Both the position numbers and the translations under genes were made by a program. DNA of 64,000 nt, from NCBI GenBank assembly GCA_019510305.1, contig JAEKKN010000037.1, positions 17,731-81,730 of the forward strand, written 5' to 3'. Each line of letters opens with the position of its first letter. The stretch's first letter is position 1. This document shows positions 1 to 9,952 of this stretch, in pieces. Origin of the DNA: Microbacterium sp. Lineage in GTDB: Bacteria > Actinomycetota > Actinomycetes > Actinomycetales > Microbacteriaceae. The notes under the pieces were generated by a model, which saw nothing but the letters and a program-made list of their open reading frames with translations, was not told the origin of the DNA and made no database searches.

Positions 1-76
1 TCAGATCGAGTCGAAGACGATGGCGAAGCTGCGCCACCCGAGCCGGTCGCAGTCGCTGCGGGACTACCTCGAATGA
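1..76 (+). CDS. rpoD: RNA polymerase principal sigma factor, C-terminal end (partial)
   Basis: Only the last 24 complete codons and the TGA (74-76) are in the window. They read QIESKTMAKLRHPSRSQ and then SLRDYLE, which is the conserved end of region 4.2 of the primary sigma-70 factor of actinobacteria (SigA/HrdB/RpoD). This is the helix-turn-helix part that contacts the -35 element. The stop overlaps the next start codon as ATGA (73-76), so translation of the following ligase gene may be coupled to the sigma factor. Group-1 rather than group-2 assignment rests on the tail and on the neighbouring DUF7455 and parE genes, which commonly sit near sigA in actinobacteria. Confidence 0.88.
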   Translation, partial: QIESKTMAKLRHPSRSQSLRDYLE

Positions 77-1392
77 TGTCGGGCGCACCTCAGGCGCGCT
101 CGGCAGGTATCCGCTACGTCTTCCCCGTCCTCGCGGGGAAGCTCGCGCGGTTCGCCACGCGGCTGCGCGGCGGTGGATCGGCGTTCCCCGGCTATCTGAC
201 CAACCGGCTGGCGCCCACACTGCTCCCGACGCTCGCCGGACAGTTCCGATACGGCGTGGTCTTCGTGCTGGGCTCGAACGGGAAGACCACGACGACCCAC
301 ATGATCAGCGAGGTGCTGCGCGCACACGGGCTGAAGGTGTTCACGAACCCCACGGGCGCGAATCTGCCTCAGGGCGTGACAAGCGCTCTCCTCGCCGACG
401 CCACCCTGACGGGCCGCATCAAGGCCGACGTCGCGGTGCTCGAGATCGACGAGGGCTACGCGGCTGATCTCGCCGACCGGCTCTCACCCGCGGTGATCCT
501 GTCGTTGAACGTGCAGGTCGACCAGCTCTACCGCTTCTACGAGACCGAACGCGTCGCAGACATGATGCTCGAGGCCTCCCAGCGCGCGTCGGCACACGTC
601 GTCGTGAATCGCGACGACCCGTATCTGAGCAAGATCGATGCGAGCGCCATGCGCGGAGAGGTATCGTTCTTCGGCGTATCGAGCGAACTCGTCGCCGCAT
701 CCGCCCACGGCCTCGCCAACGCGGCGGATACGCGCAGCGGCAACGCGGGGATCCTCGACCACGAGGCGTACGCCGAGGTGATCAGCGCCGAGGGGCGCAA
801 GGTGGTCGTGCGTGTGGACGGCACGGATGCGCCGATCACGCTGCCCGCCCGAGGTCTGCACTATGCGGCTGACGCTGCGGCGGCATTGACAGTGGCCTCG
901 CGGGTTCTCGGCGCCGACTTTGCTGTCGACAAGGCGGCGAACGGTTTCGCGAAGATGGCTCCGGCATACGGACGCGGTGAGGTCATCCCGCTGCGCCGCG
1001 ACCCCGCCGGCGAGCAGGTCGAGTTCGTGATGTTCAAGAATGCGCCGAGTCTGCAGATGAATCTCGACGCTCTCGAAACCGCGCCCGAGCGCGCTCTGAT
1101 CGCGATCGACGAGGGCACTCCCGACGTCTCCTGGCTCTACGACGTCGACTTCGACGTGCTGAAGCGCATCGACGTCGTGACCGGCGAGAAGGCGTACCAG
1201 CTCGCCCTCAGCCTCGAGCATGCCGGTGTCGAGATCGGCGTCGTCGAGCCCGACATGGAGAAGGCCGTCGCGCTCATGCGCGCCCTGACGCCCTCGCCGT
1301 CAGGCACCCAGACCTGGTTCGTCAACTACGAGCTGATGATGATCGGGCGACGGCTGCTCGGTCACGGAGATCAGGAGATCGCCCGCCGATGA
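73..1392 (+). CDS. murT: MurT-like Mur ligase (DUF1727 C-terminal domain), divergent, no zinc-ribbon cysteines
   Basis: 439 aa. A Mur-ligase central domain with the ATP loop GSNGKTTTT at residues 67-75 and an acidic motif EIDEG near 124-128 is followed by the DUF1727 domain from about 315. The motif DVSWLYD (351-357) is kept; it holds the Asp that completes the GatD catalytic triad in the known MurT-GatD enzyme. MurT-GatD normally amidates the alpha-carboxyl of D-iso-Glu in lipid II. This copy has no cysteine at all, so the four-Cys zinc ribbon of characterised MurT proteins is absent, and the usual KNPAG motif reads KNAPS (322-326). It overlaps gatD (ATGA, 1389-1392). I infer that ATP activation of a carboxyl is retained but that the second substrate may not be ammonia. 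Family assignment is firm; substrate is open. Confidence 0.88.
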   Translation: MMSGAPQARSAGIRYVFPVLAGKLARFATRLRGGGSAFPGYLTNRLAPTLLPTLAGQFRYGVVFVLGSNGKTTTTHMISEVLRAHGLKVFTNPTGANLPQGVTSALLADATLTGRIKADVAVLEIDEGYAADLADRLSPAVILSLNVQVDQLYRFYETERVADMMLEASQRASAHVVVNRDDPYLSKIDASAMRGEVSFFGVSSELVAASAHGLANAADTRSGNAGILDHEAYAEVISAEGRKVVVRVDGTDAPITLPARGLHYAADAAAALTVASRVLGADFAVDKAANGFAKMAPAYGRGEVIPLRRDPAGEQVEFVMFKNAPSLQMNLDALETAPERALIAIDEGTPDVSWLYDVDFDVLKRIDVVTGEKAYQLALSLEHAGVEIGVVEPDMEKAVALMRALTPSPSGTQTWFVNYELMMIGRRLLGHGDQEIARR

Positions 1393-2171
1393 CCGACACC
1401 GTGCGTATCGTCCAGTTCTATCCCGTCGAGCTCGGCATCACCGGAGACCGCGGCAACGTCCGCGCTCTGCAGGTGCGTCTCGAGCGAGCCGGGGTCCCCG
1501 TCGATGTGGTGCATGTGGGTATCGGCGACCCGCTTCCCGCTGACGCGGACATCCTCGTGTTCGGGAACGGCCCGCTCTCGGCCATGCGCCTGGTCGCAGA
1601 CGATCTGCGGGCGCGCTCGGCGGAGCTCGAAGCCTTCGTCGCCGCCGGCGGTTCGCTGTTCTCGATCGGCGCTTCTGCAGAACTGCTCAGTGAAGGCGTC
1701 GACCTGCTCGACGGCGAGAAGCTCGAAGGCCTCGGCCTCTTCCCGTTCCGAGTCGCACGCACTCGCGAGCGCAACGTCGGCTACATCATCGCCGACACCG
1801 TCGACGGCCGGGTCATCGGTTTCGAGGACCACGCGTCGCGGTGGATGCTCGGAGCGGATGCCGTGCCGTACGGCGCCGTCGTGGCGGGCAAGGGAAGCTT
1901 CGCCCGCGCCGGAGGCGTCGGTGATGAAGACGGTAGCGGCGCAGGCGAGATCGTCCGGCGCGGAGAGGCCTACGCGTCGAACGTGCAGGGTCCGGCGCTG
2001 CCGTTGAATCCGCAGTGGGCGGACGCGATCCTCTCGGCAGTGACCTCGCGTCGCGGTATCGAGTGGTCGGCTGGCGAAGCTCACGCTCATCTGAACGAGT
2101 ACGCTGACGGCGCTCGTGCGGCGATCGAGCACCTCATCCACAGCAAGGACTTCCGTACGATCGGACTCTGA
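1389..2171 (+). CDS. gatD: GatD-like CobB/CobQ-type glutamine amidotransferase homologue lacking catalytic Cys and His
   Basis: 260 aa, the usual GatD length. The class-I amidotransferase fold is recognisable: FGNGP (58-62) near the oxyanion region and the tail motif GPALPLNP (201-208). The nucleophile elbow, normally ICGGYQ, reads IGASAE, so residue 94 is Gly where characterised GatD has Cys94. The catalytic-His motif, normally YLHGP, reads NVQGP, so His is replaced by Gln200. There is no Cys anywhere in the protein. Glutamine hydrolysis by the normal mechanism is therefore not possible. The gene overlaps murT at its start and shares one base with the next gene (TGATG, 2169-2173), so it is kept in a tight operon. 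It may act as a structural partner of the MurT-like protein or may bind a different amine donor. Confidence 0.85.
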   Translation: MTDTVRIVQFYPVELGITGDRGNVRALQVRLERAGVPVDVVHVGIGDPLPADADILVFGNGPLSAMRLVADDLRARSAELEAFVAAGGSLFSIGASAELLSEGVDLLDGEKLEGLGLFPFRVARTRERNVGYIIADTVDGRVIGFEDHASRWMLGADAVPYGAVVAGKGSFARAGGVGDEDGSGAGEIVRRGEAYASNVQGPALPLNPQWADAILSAVTSRRGIEWSAGEAHAHLNEYADGARAAIEHLIHSKDFRTIGL

Positions 2172-2869
2172 TGCTCTCCAGCAGTGCGCTTCCTCGCGCG
2201 GTGATCTCCCGGTCGGCGCTCACCGCGTCGGCCGCCGCGGCCGTCGCGGCCGGAGGCCGCATCGCGGATCTCCGGCGTGACGCGTGGGGGCACGGCGTCC
2301 TCACGGTCGGGCAGGCCGCGCGTGTCGCCGGCATCGCGCACGTGCTGGTCGATTCGCAGAGCGAGGCCGAGGCGCTCGCTCTCGAGGGGATCGATGCAGT
2401 CGTCGACGAAGAGCCCGACATCGATTCGACGCTGCTGTACGGACTGCCCGATGCCGACGGCGTGCTCGCCAGCCGCCCGATCCTGCGTCTCGCCGGGCGC
2501 GTGCTGTCCACGAAGCGGCTGAAGCCCGGCGATGCCGTGTCGTACGGGTACACGCACCGTGCGTCCGAGCACACGGTCGTCGCACTGGTCACCGGCGGCT
2601 ATGCGCAGGGGATCGTGCGGGCGCTCGGGAACAACGCGCACGTCGAGGTCGACGGCGTGGAGCGGCCCATCATCGGCCGTGTCGCCATGGACGTGTGCGT
2701 CGTCGACCTGCAGGGGCACGAGGCGGCCGTCGGCAGCGAGGTCACCTATTTCGGGGGCGTCGGACCGGCCGCTCCAGCGCTGGCGCGTTGGAGCGCGGTC
2801 ACCGGCCTCACCGTCGCCGAGCTCGTGGCAGTGACCGGTTCGCACGCACAGAGGGAGTGGGAAGCATGA
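2171..2869 (+). CDS. alanine racemase-like protein A: catalytic-Tyr domain with a shortened barrel and no PLP lysine
   Basis: 232 aa against about 360-380 for Alr. Residues 12-75 resemble the start of the Alr barrel, but the PLP-lysine motif (normally VKANAYGHG) reads LRRDAWGHG (34-42), with Arg35 at the Lys39 position. About 150 barrel residues are then missing, including the KxDTG, HxxNS and RxG segments. From about residue 102 the Alr C-terminal beta-domain is intact: AVSYG (122-126) with the catalytic-base Tyr125 (Tyr265 in the Bacillus enzyme), GGYAQG (142-147) and GRVAMD (169-174). On its own it cannot form a Schiff base, but it can donate the Tyr that acts in the neighbouring subunit. 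It overlaps the next gene as ATGA (2866-2869). Confidence 0.82.
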   Translation: MLSSSALPRAVISRSALTASAAAAVAAGGRIADLRRDAWGHGVLTVGQAARVAGIAHVLVDSQSEAEALALEGIDAVVDEEPDIDSTLLYGLPDADGVLASRPILRLAGRVLSTKRLKPGDAVSYGYTHRASEHTVVALVTGGYAQGIVRALGNNAHVEVDGVERPIIGRVAMDVCVVDLQGHEAAVGSEVTYFGGVGPAAPALARWSAVTGLTVAELVAVTGSHAQREWEA

Positions 2870-3903
2870 GCCGGCCCGAGCTCCACCTGAGCAGCGAGCA
2901 GTTCATCGCGAACATCGAGGCCGTGCGCACCCGCATCTCACCGTCGGTCCTCATGCTGGTCATGAAGGACGATGCGTACGGGCACGGCATCACATGGGCC
3001 GTGGAGACCGCGCAGCGCGCCGGCGTCGACTGGTTCGGCAGCTACGACGTGGCAGGCGGAGTGGAGATCAGGCGCATCCTCCAGCGACCTGCGGACGTCT
3101 TCGCCTGGGCCACGTCGACGGATTCCGAGATCGACGAGGCGCTCATGCAGCGGATCGATCTCGGCGTCGGCACCGCGGAGTACCTCTCGCGGGTCATCAG
3201 CCGGGCGACGGTTCTCGGCATCCGGGCGCGCGTGCATCTGAAGATCGACACCGGTCTGCACCGCAACGGAGTGCTGTTCGAAGACTGGCCGGCGACCATC
3301 GACGCGGTCCGCGAGGCTGAAGAGGCTGGCGCGCTCGAACTCGTGGGCGTGTGGAGCCATCTCGCCGAGGCGAGCGACGCCGAGGACGACGATGCCCGGC
3401 AGGTGTTCCTCCGCGCGATCACGACCACGGCGGAATCAGGGCCGACGCCGCAATGGCAGCATCTGACGGCGTCCGCAGCCTCGTGGTGGCGCCCCGAACT
3501 CCGGGGGACCCTCTCGCGCATCGGCGCTTTCTGCTACGGCATCCGCTCGGCTGACGGTCCCGAGCTCGAGGGTGTTCTTCCGGTGGCCGAACTGACGGCG
3601 ACCGTGATCGACGTGGTCGACGAGGGCGCGGTGATCTCGATCGGGTCCTTCGACGGTCTGCCGTCCACGCTGGCGGGGATGCCCGTGGGTACTGAGCGGG
3701 GCACGCGGATCGTCGCGTCGATCGACCTCACGACATCGCTCGTGGAAGGCGGGGGACTGGAGGTCGGCGACCGCGTCTGGATCTTCGGCACGGGAACGCA
3801 CGGCGAGGCGACTGCCACGACGCTCGCGGAGCGGATCGACACGGTCGGCGAAGAGATCCTCACCCGACTCACGGCGCGTGTACGGCTAGTGGCCTCGGAC
3901 TGA
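2866..3903 (+). CDS. alanine racemase-like protein B: PLP-lysine barrel, catalytic Tyr replaced
   Basis: 345 aa. The N-terminal alanine-racemase barrel is complete: VMKDDAYGHG (32-41) with the PLP lysine Lys34, KIDTGLHRNG (126-135) with the usually carbamylated Lys126, HLTASAA (199-205) and RIGAF (218-222) with the Arg that faces the PLP ring nitrogen. The C-terminal beta-domain is degenerate: the VSYG motif reads ISIG (257-260), so Ile259 replaces the catalytic Tyr, and no GYADG-like motif follows. It should bind PLP but lacks the second acid/base residue in trans. Protein A, encoded immediately upstream, has that Tyr and lacks the lysine. The pair fits an obligate heterodimer with one complete site. 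The substrate is unknown; with MurT/GatD as neighbours, a peptidoglycan amino acid is the best guess. Confidence 0.85.
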   Translation: MSRPELHLSSEQFIANIEAVRTRISPSVLMLVMKDDAYGHGITWAVETAQRAGVDWFGSYDVAGGVEIRRILQRPADVFAWATSTDSEIDEALMQRIDLGVGTAEYLSRVISRATVLGIRARVHLKIDTGLHRNGVLFEDWPATIDAVREAEEAGALELVGVWSHLAEASDAEDDDARQVFLRAITTTAESGPTPQWQHLTASAASWWRPELRGTLSRIGAFCYGIRSADGPELEGVLPVAELTATVIDVVDEGAVISIGSFDGLPSTLAGMPVGTERGTRIVASIDLTTSLVEGGGLEVGDRVWIFGTGTHGEATATTLAERIDTVGEEILTRLTARVRLVASD

Positions 3904-3910
3904 GCGGACG

Positions 3911-3932
3911 GTTCAGGAGCCGGCTCCTGAAC
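3911..3932. terminator. perfect 22-bp palindrome, probable bidirectional terminator
   Basis: The arms gttcaggagc and gctcctgaac flank a central cg, giving a fully self-complementary sequence 8 bp after the stop of racemase-like gene B. It lies between that gene and the convergent DUF7455 gene. There is no T-tract, which is common in high-GC actinobacteria. Confidence 0.6.
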
Positions 3933-3944
3933 CTGACGACGAAC

Positions 3945-4160
3945 TCAGGCCTCGATGAGGCGGGCAGTCTCGTCGTGCCAGCTGGTGGCGATGCTGCGGA
4001 GCTTCTCTTCGTACTTGCGGCCGTGGTGGGCGCAGAAGAGCATCTCGGTGCCATTGACCTCGGCGGCGATGTACGCCTGTGCGCCGCACGAGTCGCAGCG
4101 GTCCATGGCGGTCAGCCGGAACTCTACGGCGGAGGCCTCACGTTCGGTCGTTGCATTCAT
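3945..4160 (-). CDS. DUF7455 family small zinc-ribbon protein
   Basis: 71 aa. It has CDSCGAQAY (residues 22-30) and LFCAHHGRKYEE (41-52), which is the signature of the DUF7455 family: a CxxC pair and a C/H pair that probably bind one zinc. Genes of this family lie beside the principal sigma factor and parE in many actinobacteria, as here. The function is unknown; size and cysteines suggest a protein- or nucleic-acid-binding zinc ribbon. The gene is monocistronic and diverges from parE. Confidence 0.85.
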   Translation of the reverse strand: MNATTEREASAVEFRLTAMDRCDSCGAQAYIAAEVNGTEMLFCAHHGRKYEEKLRSIATSWHDETARLIEA

Positions 4161-4328
4161 CTCGGTGCCTCCTTGAGTGTCGGGTTCGCTGTCGGGACTT
4201 GATCAATACAACCACGCGGAGCCTGGGTGCATGCCCGGATCACGGCGTGTTTCGCTCAGCGCGTACGTCCGGGGCCCCAGGTGGCTCCGTCAGGGGAGTG
4301 TCTGCGGCTCACAGCGGGGTCCGACGAA

Positions 4329-4334
4329 TAGACT
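4329..4334 (+). promoter_or_regulatory. -10 element TAGACT of parE, leaderless start
   Basis: TAGACT ends 8 bp before the GTG start of parE, so the expected transcription start falls at or within 2 nt of the start codon. A GGAG at 4336-4339 is probably too close to the 5' end to be used if the mRNA is leaderless. Confidence 0.5.
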
Positions 4335-4342
4335 CGGAGATT

Positions 4343-6427
<2,085 letters not shown>

Positions 6428-6509
6428 CCTCCCGGCGATCCGCGGAGCTGCGGGCGCCCGGCCTGCGTGTTCGCAGGAGCCGCGCCGCGCCTCCTGCGAG
6501 GATGGGGCG

Positions 6510-7421
6510 ATGATCGCGATCGTCTCGGCGCCGTCGAACCTGGGCCTACGCCCTCTGCAGCGGGGCGCAGTTCCCGGCACGGCCAAGGCGCCGGAAGCGC
6601 TGCGGGAGGCCGGGCTGCACGCCTCCCTCGCCCGACGTGCGTTCGATGCCGGAGTCGTGCTTCCTGGGCGCTATCTGGATGACGAGAGACGTCCAGCGGG
6701 CACGGTGCGCAATCAACCGGCGCTGATCGATCATGCCCGTCGTCTGGCGCGCCGGCTCGTCACCCTTCGTCGCGAGGGCCATGCGCCTCTCGTGCTCGGC
6801 GGTGACTGCAGCCTGGTGATCGCCGCCGGTCTTGCCTCGAAGGTCAGCGGTGGCGGAGGCCTCGTGCACGTCGATGGGCACACCGACTTCCGCCACCCTG
6901 GCAACAGCGATTCCTACGGCGCGCTGGCCGGGGAGGACCTCGCCGCGGCGATCGGACGTCATCTTCCCGGGATCGCCGACATCGACGGGCTTGGTCCGTA
7001 CTTCGATGCCGCGGCCGCGGCCCATGTCGGATGCCGTCGTGAGGATGAGGAGATCGCCGAAGTCACCGACGCCATCGCCCTGACGATCCCTGCTGATCAG
7101 GTCATCCTCTACGGCGCAGCACGCGCCGCATCGCGAATCCTGTCGGCGACGGGACTCGACTACGGGTTCTGGCTGCAGATCGACGTCGACGTGCTCGATC
7201 CTGCGCACATGTCGGCGGTCGACAGCCCTGACCCCGGCGGACTGTCGCCCGATGAGCTGGTCGATCTCCTGCGCGTGCTCGCTCCCCGGGCCTGGGGAGC
7301 CTCTGTGACGGTGTTCGACCCCGACCTCGACCCCGACGGCGTCCACGCGCGAACCGTGGCCGCCATCGTGTCCGAGGGACTCTTGCACCTCGGCGAGGAG
7401 GCCGCTGCTCCGACCGTGTGA
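6510..7421 (+). CDS. arginase/agmatinase-family protein with a Cys in the first metal-ligand motif
   Basis: 303 aa, ureohydrolase fold. Metal motifs: GGDCS (97-101), DGHTDF (122-127) and QIDVDVLDP (near 218-226), plus the downstream VDSPDPGGLSPDE segment typical of the family. The first motif is normally GGDHS, whose His is a manganese ligand; here it is Cys100. The other Asp/His ligands are kept. The substrate (arginine, agmatine, formimino-glutamate, guanidino acids) cannot be told from sequence. It sits alone between the convergent parE and parC genes, 82 bp after parE, with no amino-acid catabolism genes nearby. Confidence 0.8.
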   Translation: MIAIVSAPSNLGLRPLQRGAVPGTAKAPEALREAGLHASLARRAFDAGVVLPGRYLDDERRPAGTVRNQPALIDHARRLARRLVTLRREGHAPLVLGGDCSLVIAAGLASKVSGGGGLVHVDGHTDFRHPGNSDSYGALAGEDLAAAIGRHLPGIADIDGLGPYFDAAAAAHVGCRREDEEIAEVTDAIALTIPADQVILYGAARAASRILSATGLDYGFWLQIDVDVLDPAHMSAVDSPDPGGLSPDELVDLLRVLAPRAWGASVTVFDPDLDPDGVHARTVAAIVSEGLLHLGEEAAAPTV

Positions 7422-7448
7422 CGGCCGGCGCCCGTGAGGACGACGGGA

Positions 7449-9896
7449 TCAGACGATCGTGCGGCCGATCGATCCGATCACGCCGTCGATGGGCTGGCCC
7501 GAAGCGTCTCGGCGGGCACCCGGCTCGGGCAGCTTGCGCACGGCGCCGGTCGGGTCGACGGCGAGAGCCGGAGAAGGTCCGACCCACGCGACCGTCAGGC
7601 GGTCCTCGCCCTTCAAGAACGCGTGCGCCCTGACGCCACCCGTGGCACGTCCCTTCGCGGGGTACTCGGCGAAGGCGGAGACCTTGGCCCGGCCGGGGTC
7701 GGTGCCGGGGAGGATGCTCTCTCCGCCCGAGACCGTGGCGACGACGGCATCCGCGTCAGGGGTCACGACGCCGAAGAACAGCACCGACGCACCCGCGCCA
7801 AGCTTGATGCCGGCCATGCCGGCGGCCGGAGCTCCCTGCGGGCGCACGGCGGATGCCGTGAACCGCAGCAGCTGCGCATCGGTCGTGACGAACACGAGTT
7901 CGGCTTCGTCGGGTGCCTCGGCGGAGCCGACGACTGTGTCGCCGGCCTTCATGCCGATGACCTCGATCTCCGGGCGTACCGGCAGCGTCGAAGGGACGAT
8001 GCGCTTGACCGTGCCCTGGGCCGTGCCGATCGCGACCGGCGTCTCGCTGTCGAATCGCACGAAGCCGACGATCCGCTCGCCTCGCGCGGTGATGCCGAGA
8101 TAGTCGCGCAGCGGCGTGCCGGCGGCGAGCTGCACAGAGCTGGAGGGCACCGACGGCAGGTCGACGGGGGAGAAGCGCACCACGCGCCCGGCGCTGGTCA
8201 ACGCGCCGAGCTCGGCGCGCACAGTCGTCTCGACGGTCGTGAGGATCGCATCGTGCTTGCTGCGGCGGGCGGGTGCCGAGAGCTCCTGGCCCTCGGCGAG
8301 GTCGACCCGCACCGCTCGACCGGTGGTCGACAGCACGAGAACGGTCGGTGCGTCGGCGATCTGCAGGTCGGGTGCGCCCTTCGCCGCGCGCGGCTTCGGC
8401 GGAGCGGCGTTCATGAGCAGCGTGCGCCGCGGGGTGCCGTATGCGTCGGCCGCGGCGTCGAGCTCGCTCGCGACCGCCGCACGCAGCCGTGCCGGGCTGC
8501 CGAGAAGTTCTTTCAACGCGGCGATGTCGGCGAGCAGGGCGTCGCGTTCGGCCTCGAGCTCGATGCGGGAGAACTTGGTCAGACGGCGCAGGCGCAGTTC
8601 GAGGATGTACTCGGCCTGCAGTTCGCTGAGATCGAACACCGACCGGAGTCGGGCGCGGGCCTGTTCGGAGTCATCCGAGGAGCGGATGACCTGGATGACC
8701 TCGTCGATGTCGAGGATCGCGATGAGCAGACCCTCGACGAGGTGCAGGCGCTCCTCGCGGCGGGCGAGCCGGTACCGGCTGCGGCGTGTGATGACCTCGA
8801 GACGGTGCATCACGTAGACGCTGAGCATCTCCTTGAGACCGAGCGTGCGCGGCTGCCCGTCGACGAGGGCGACGTTGTTGATGCTGAAGGAGTCCTCCAG
8901 CGGGGTCAGCCGGTACAGCTGCTCGAGCACGGCGTTCGGATCGAAGCCCGTCTTGATGCCGATGGAGACGCGCAGGCCGTGGTTGCGGTCCGTGAGGTCG
9001 GTCACATCGCTGATGCCCTGCAGCTTCTTGGACTGCACGGCGTCGCGGATCTTCTCGATCAGACGCTCGGGTCCGACCATGTAGGGAAGCTCGGACACGA
9101 TGATGCCTGTGCGACGCGGTCCGATCTGCTCGACCGACACCTTGCCGCGGACCTTGAGCGCGCCGCGGCCGGTGGTGTACGCGTCCTTCACGCCGTCGAG
9201 GCCCATCAGGATGCCGCCGGAGGGGAAGTCGGGACCGGGCACGAACTCCATGAGCTCTTCGGTCGTGGCGTCCGGGTTCTCGAGCAGATGCGTGGCTGCG
9301 GCGACGACCTCGATGAGGTTGTGCGGTGCCATGTTTGTCGCCATGCCCACCGCGATGCCGCTGGCGCCGTTGACGAGCAGGTTGGGGAAGGCCGCGGGGA
9401 GGACGGCGGGCTGCTGGAACTGACCGTCGTAGTTGGGGATGAAGTCGACGACGTCCTCGTCGAGGTTCTCGGTGAGCGCCATGGCGGGCGACGCCAGCCG
9501 AGCTTCGGTGTAACGGGCGGCAGCGGGGCCGTCGTCGAGCGATCCGAAGTTGCCGTGACCGTCGACCAGCGGAACGCGCAGCGCCCAGTCCTGCGCGAGT
9601 CGTACCAGGGCGTCGTAGATCGCCGAATCGCCGTGCGGGTGCAGCTTTCCCATCACCTCGCCGACGACGCGGGCGCTCTTCACATGACCACGATCGGGGC
9701 GCAGGCCCATCTCGGCCATCTGATACAGGATGCGGCGCTGCACAGGCTTGAGACCGTCGCGCGCGTCGGGCAGGGCGCGCGAGTAGATCACCGAGTAGGC
9801 GTACTCGAGGAACGAGCCCTGCATCTCGCTCTCGAGGTCGATGTCCTGGATTCGCTCCGGGGCGAGCTCGGGCGGCGGGGTTTTCGGCATGGCCAT
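7449..9896 (-). CDS. parC: DNA topoisomerase IV subunit A
   Basis: 815 aa. The winged-helix/tower domain has [10 protein letters not shown] (quinolone region, with the susceptible-type Ser and Asp kept) and [10 protein letters not shown], whose Tyr is the DNA-linking nucleophile. The C-terminal beta-pinwheel contains repeated strands of the type [13 protein letters not shown] and [20 protein letters not shown]. It forms an A2B2 enzyme with ParE and cuts and reseals both DNA strands. It is convergent with the arginase-like gene and divergent from the broken phosphodiesterase. Assignment to ParC rather than GyrA follows from its proximity to parE; gyrA lies near dnaA in actinobacteria. Confidence 0.94.
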   Translation of the reverse strand: MAMPKTPPPELAPERIQDIDLESEMQGSFLEYAYSVIYSRALPDARDGLKPVQRRILYQMAEMGLRPDRGHVKSARVVGEVMGKLHPHGDSAIYDALVRLAQDWALRVPLVDGHGNFGSLDDGPAAARYTEARLASPAMALTENLDEDVVDFIPNYDGQFQQPAVLPAAFPNLLVNGASGIAVGMATNMAPHNLIEVVAAATHLLENPDATTEELMEFVPGPDFPSGGILMGLDGVKDAYTTGRGALKVRGKVSVEQIGPRRTGIIVSELPYMVGPERLIEKIRDAVQSKKLQGISDVTDLTDRNHGLRVSIGIKTGFDPNAVLEQLYRLTPLEDSFSINNVALVDGQPRTLGLKEMLSVYVMHRLEVITRRSRYRLARREERLHLVEGLLIAILDIDEVIQVIRSSDDSEQARARLRSVFDLSELQAEYILELRLRRLTKFSRIELEAERDALLADIAALKELLGSPARLRAAVASELDAAADAYGTPRRTLLMNAAPPKPRAAKGAPDLQIADAPTVLVLSTTGRAVRVDLAEGQELSAPARRSKHDAILTTVETTVRAELGALTSAGRVVRFSPVDLPSVPSSSVQLAAGTPLRDYLGITARGERIVGFVRFDSETPVAIGTAQGTVKRIVPSTLPVRPEIEVIGMKAGDTVVGSAEAPDEAELVFVTTDAQLLRFTASAVRPQGAPAAGMAGIKLGAGASVLFFGVVTPDADAVVATVSGGESILPGTDPGRAKVSAFAEYPAKGRATGGVRAHAFLKGEDRLTVAWVGPSPALAVDPTGAVRKLPEPGARRDASGQPIDGVIGSIGRTIV

Positions 9897-9952
9897 CCTG
9901 GAAATGTTGCAGAGGCTGAAGGGCGCGGGGAGCCTGTGACAGACTGGCTCGG

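Noticed and set aside
1389-2171. The GatD-like gene as a pseudogene.
   Set aside because: It has full length, no frameshift, overlapping coupled start and stop, and conserved structure apart from the catalytic residues, which suggests changed function rather than decay.
2171-3903. The two racemase-like genes as one alanine racemase split by a frameshift.
   Set aside because: Each has its own start, stop and own copy of the PLP-lysine region (DAWGHG and DAYGHG). The Tyr domain precedes the barrel in gene order, and each protein has a C-terminal domain. A simple frameshift cannot give this.
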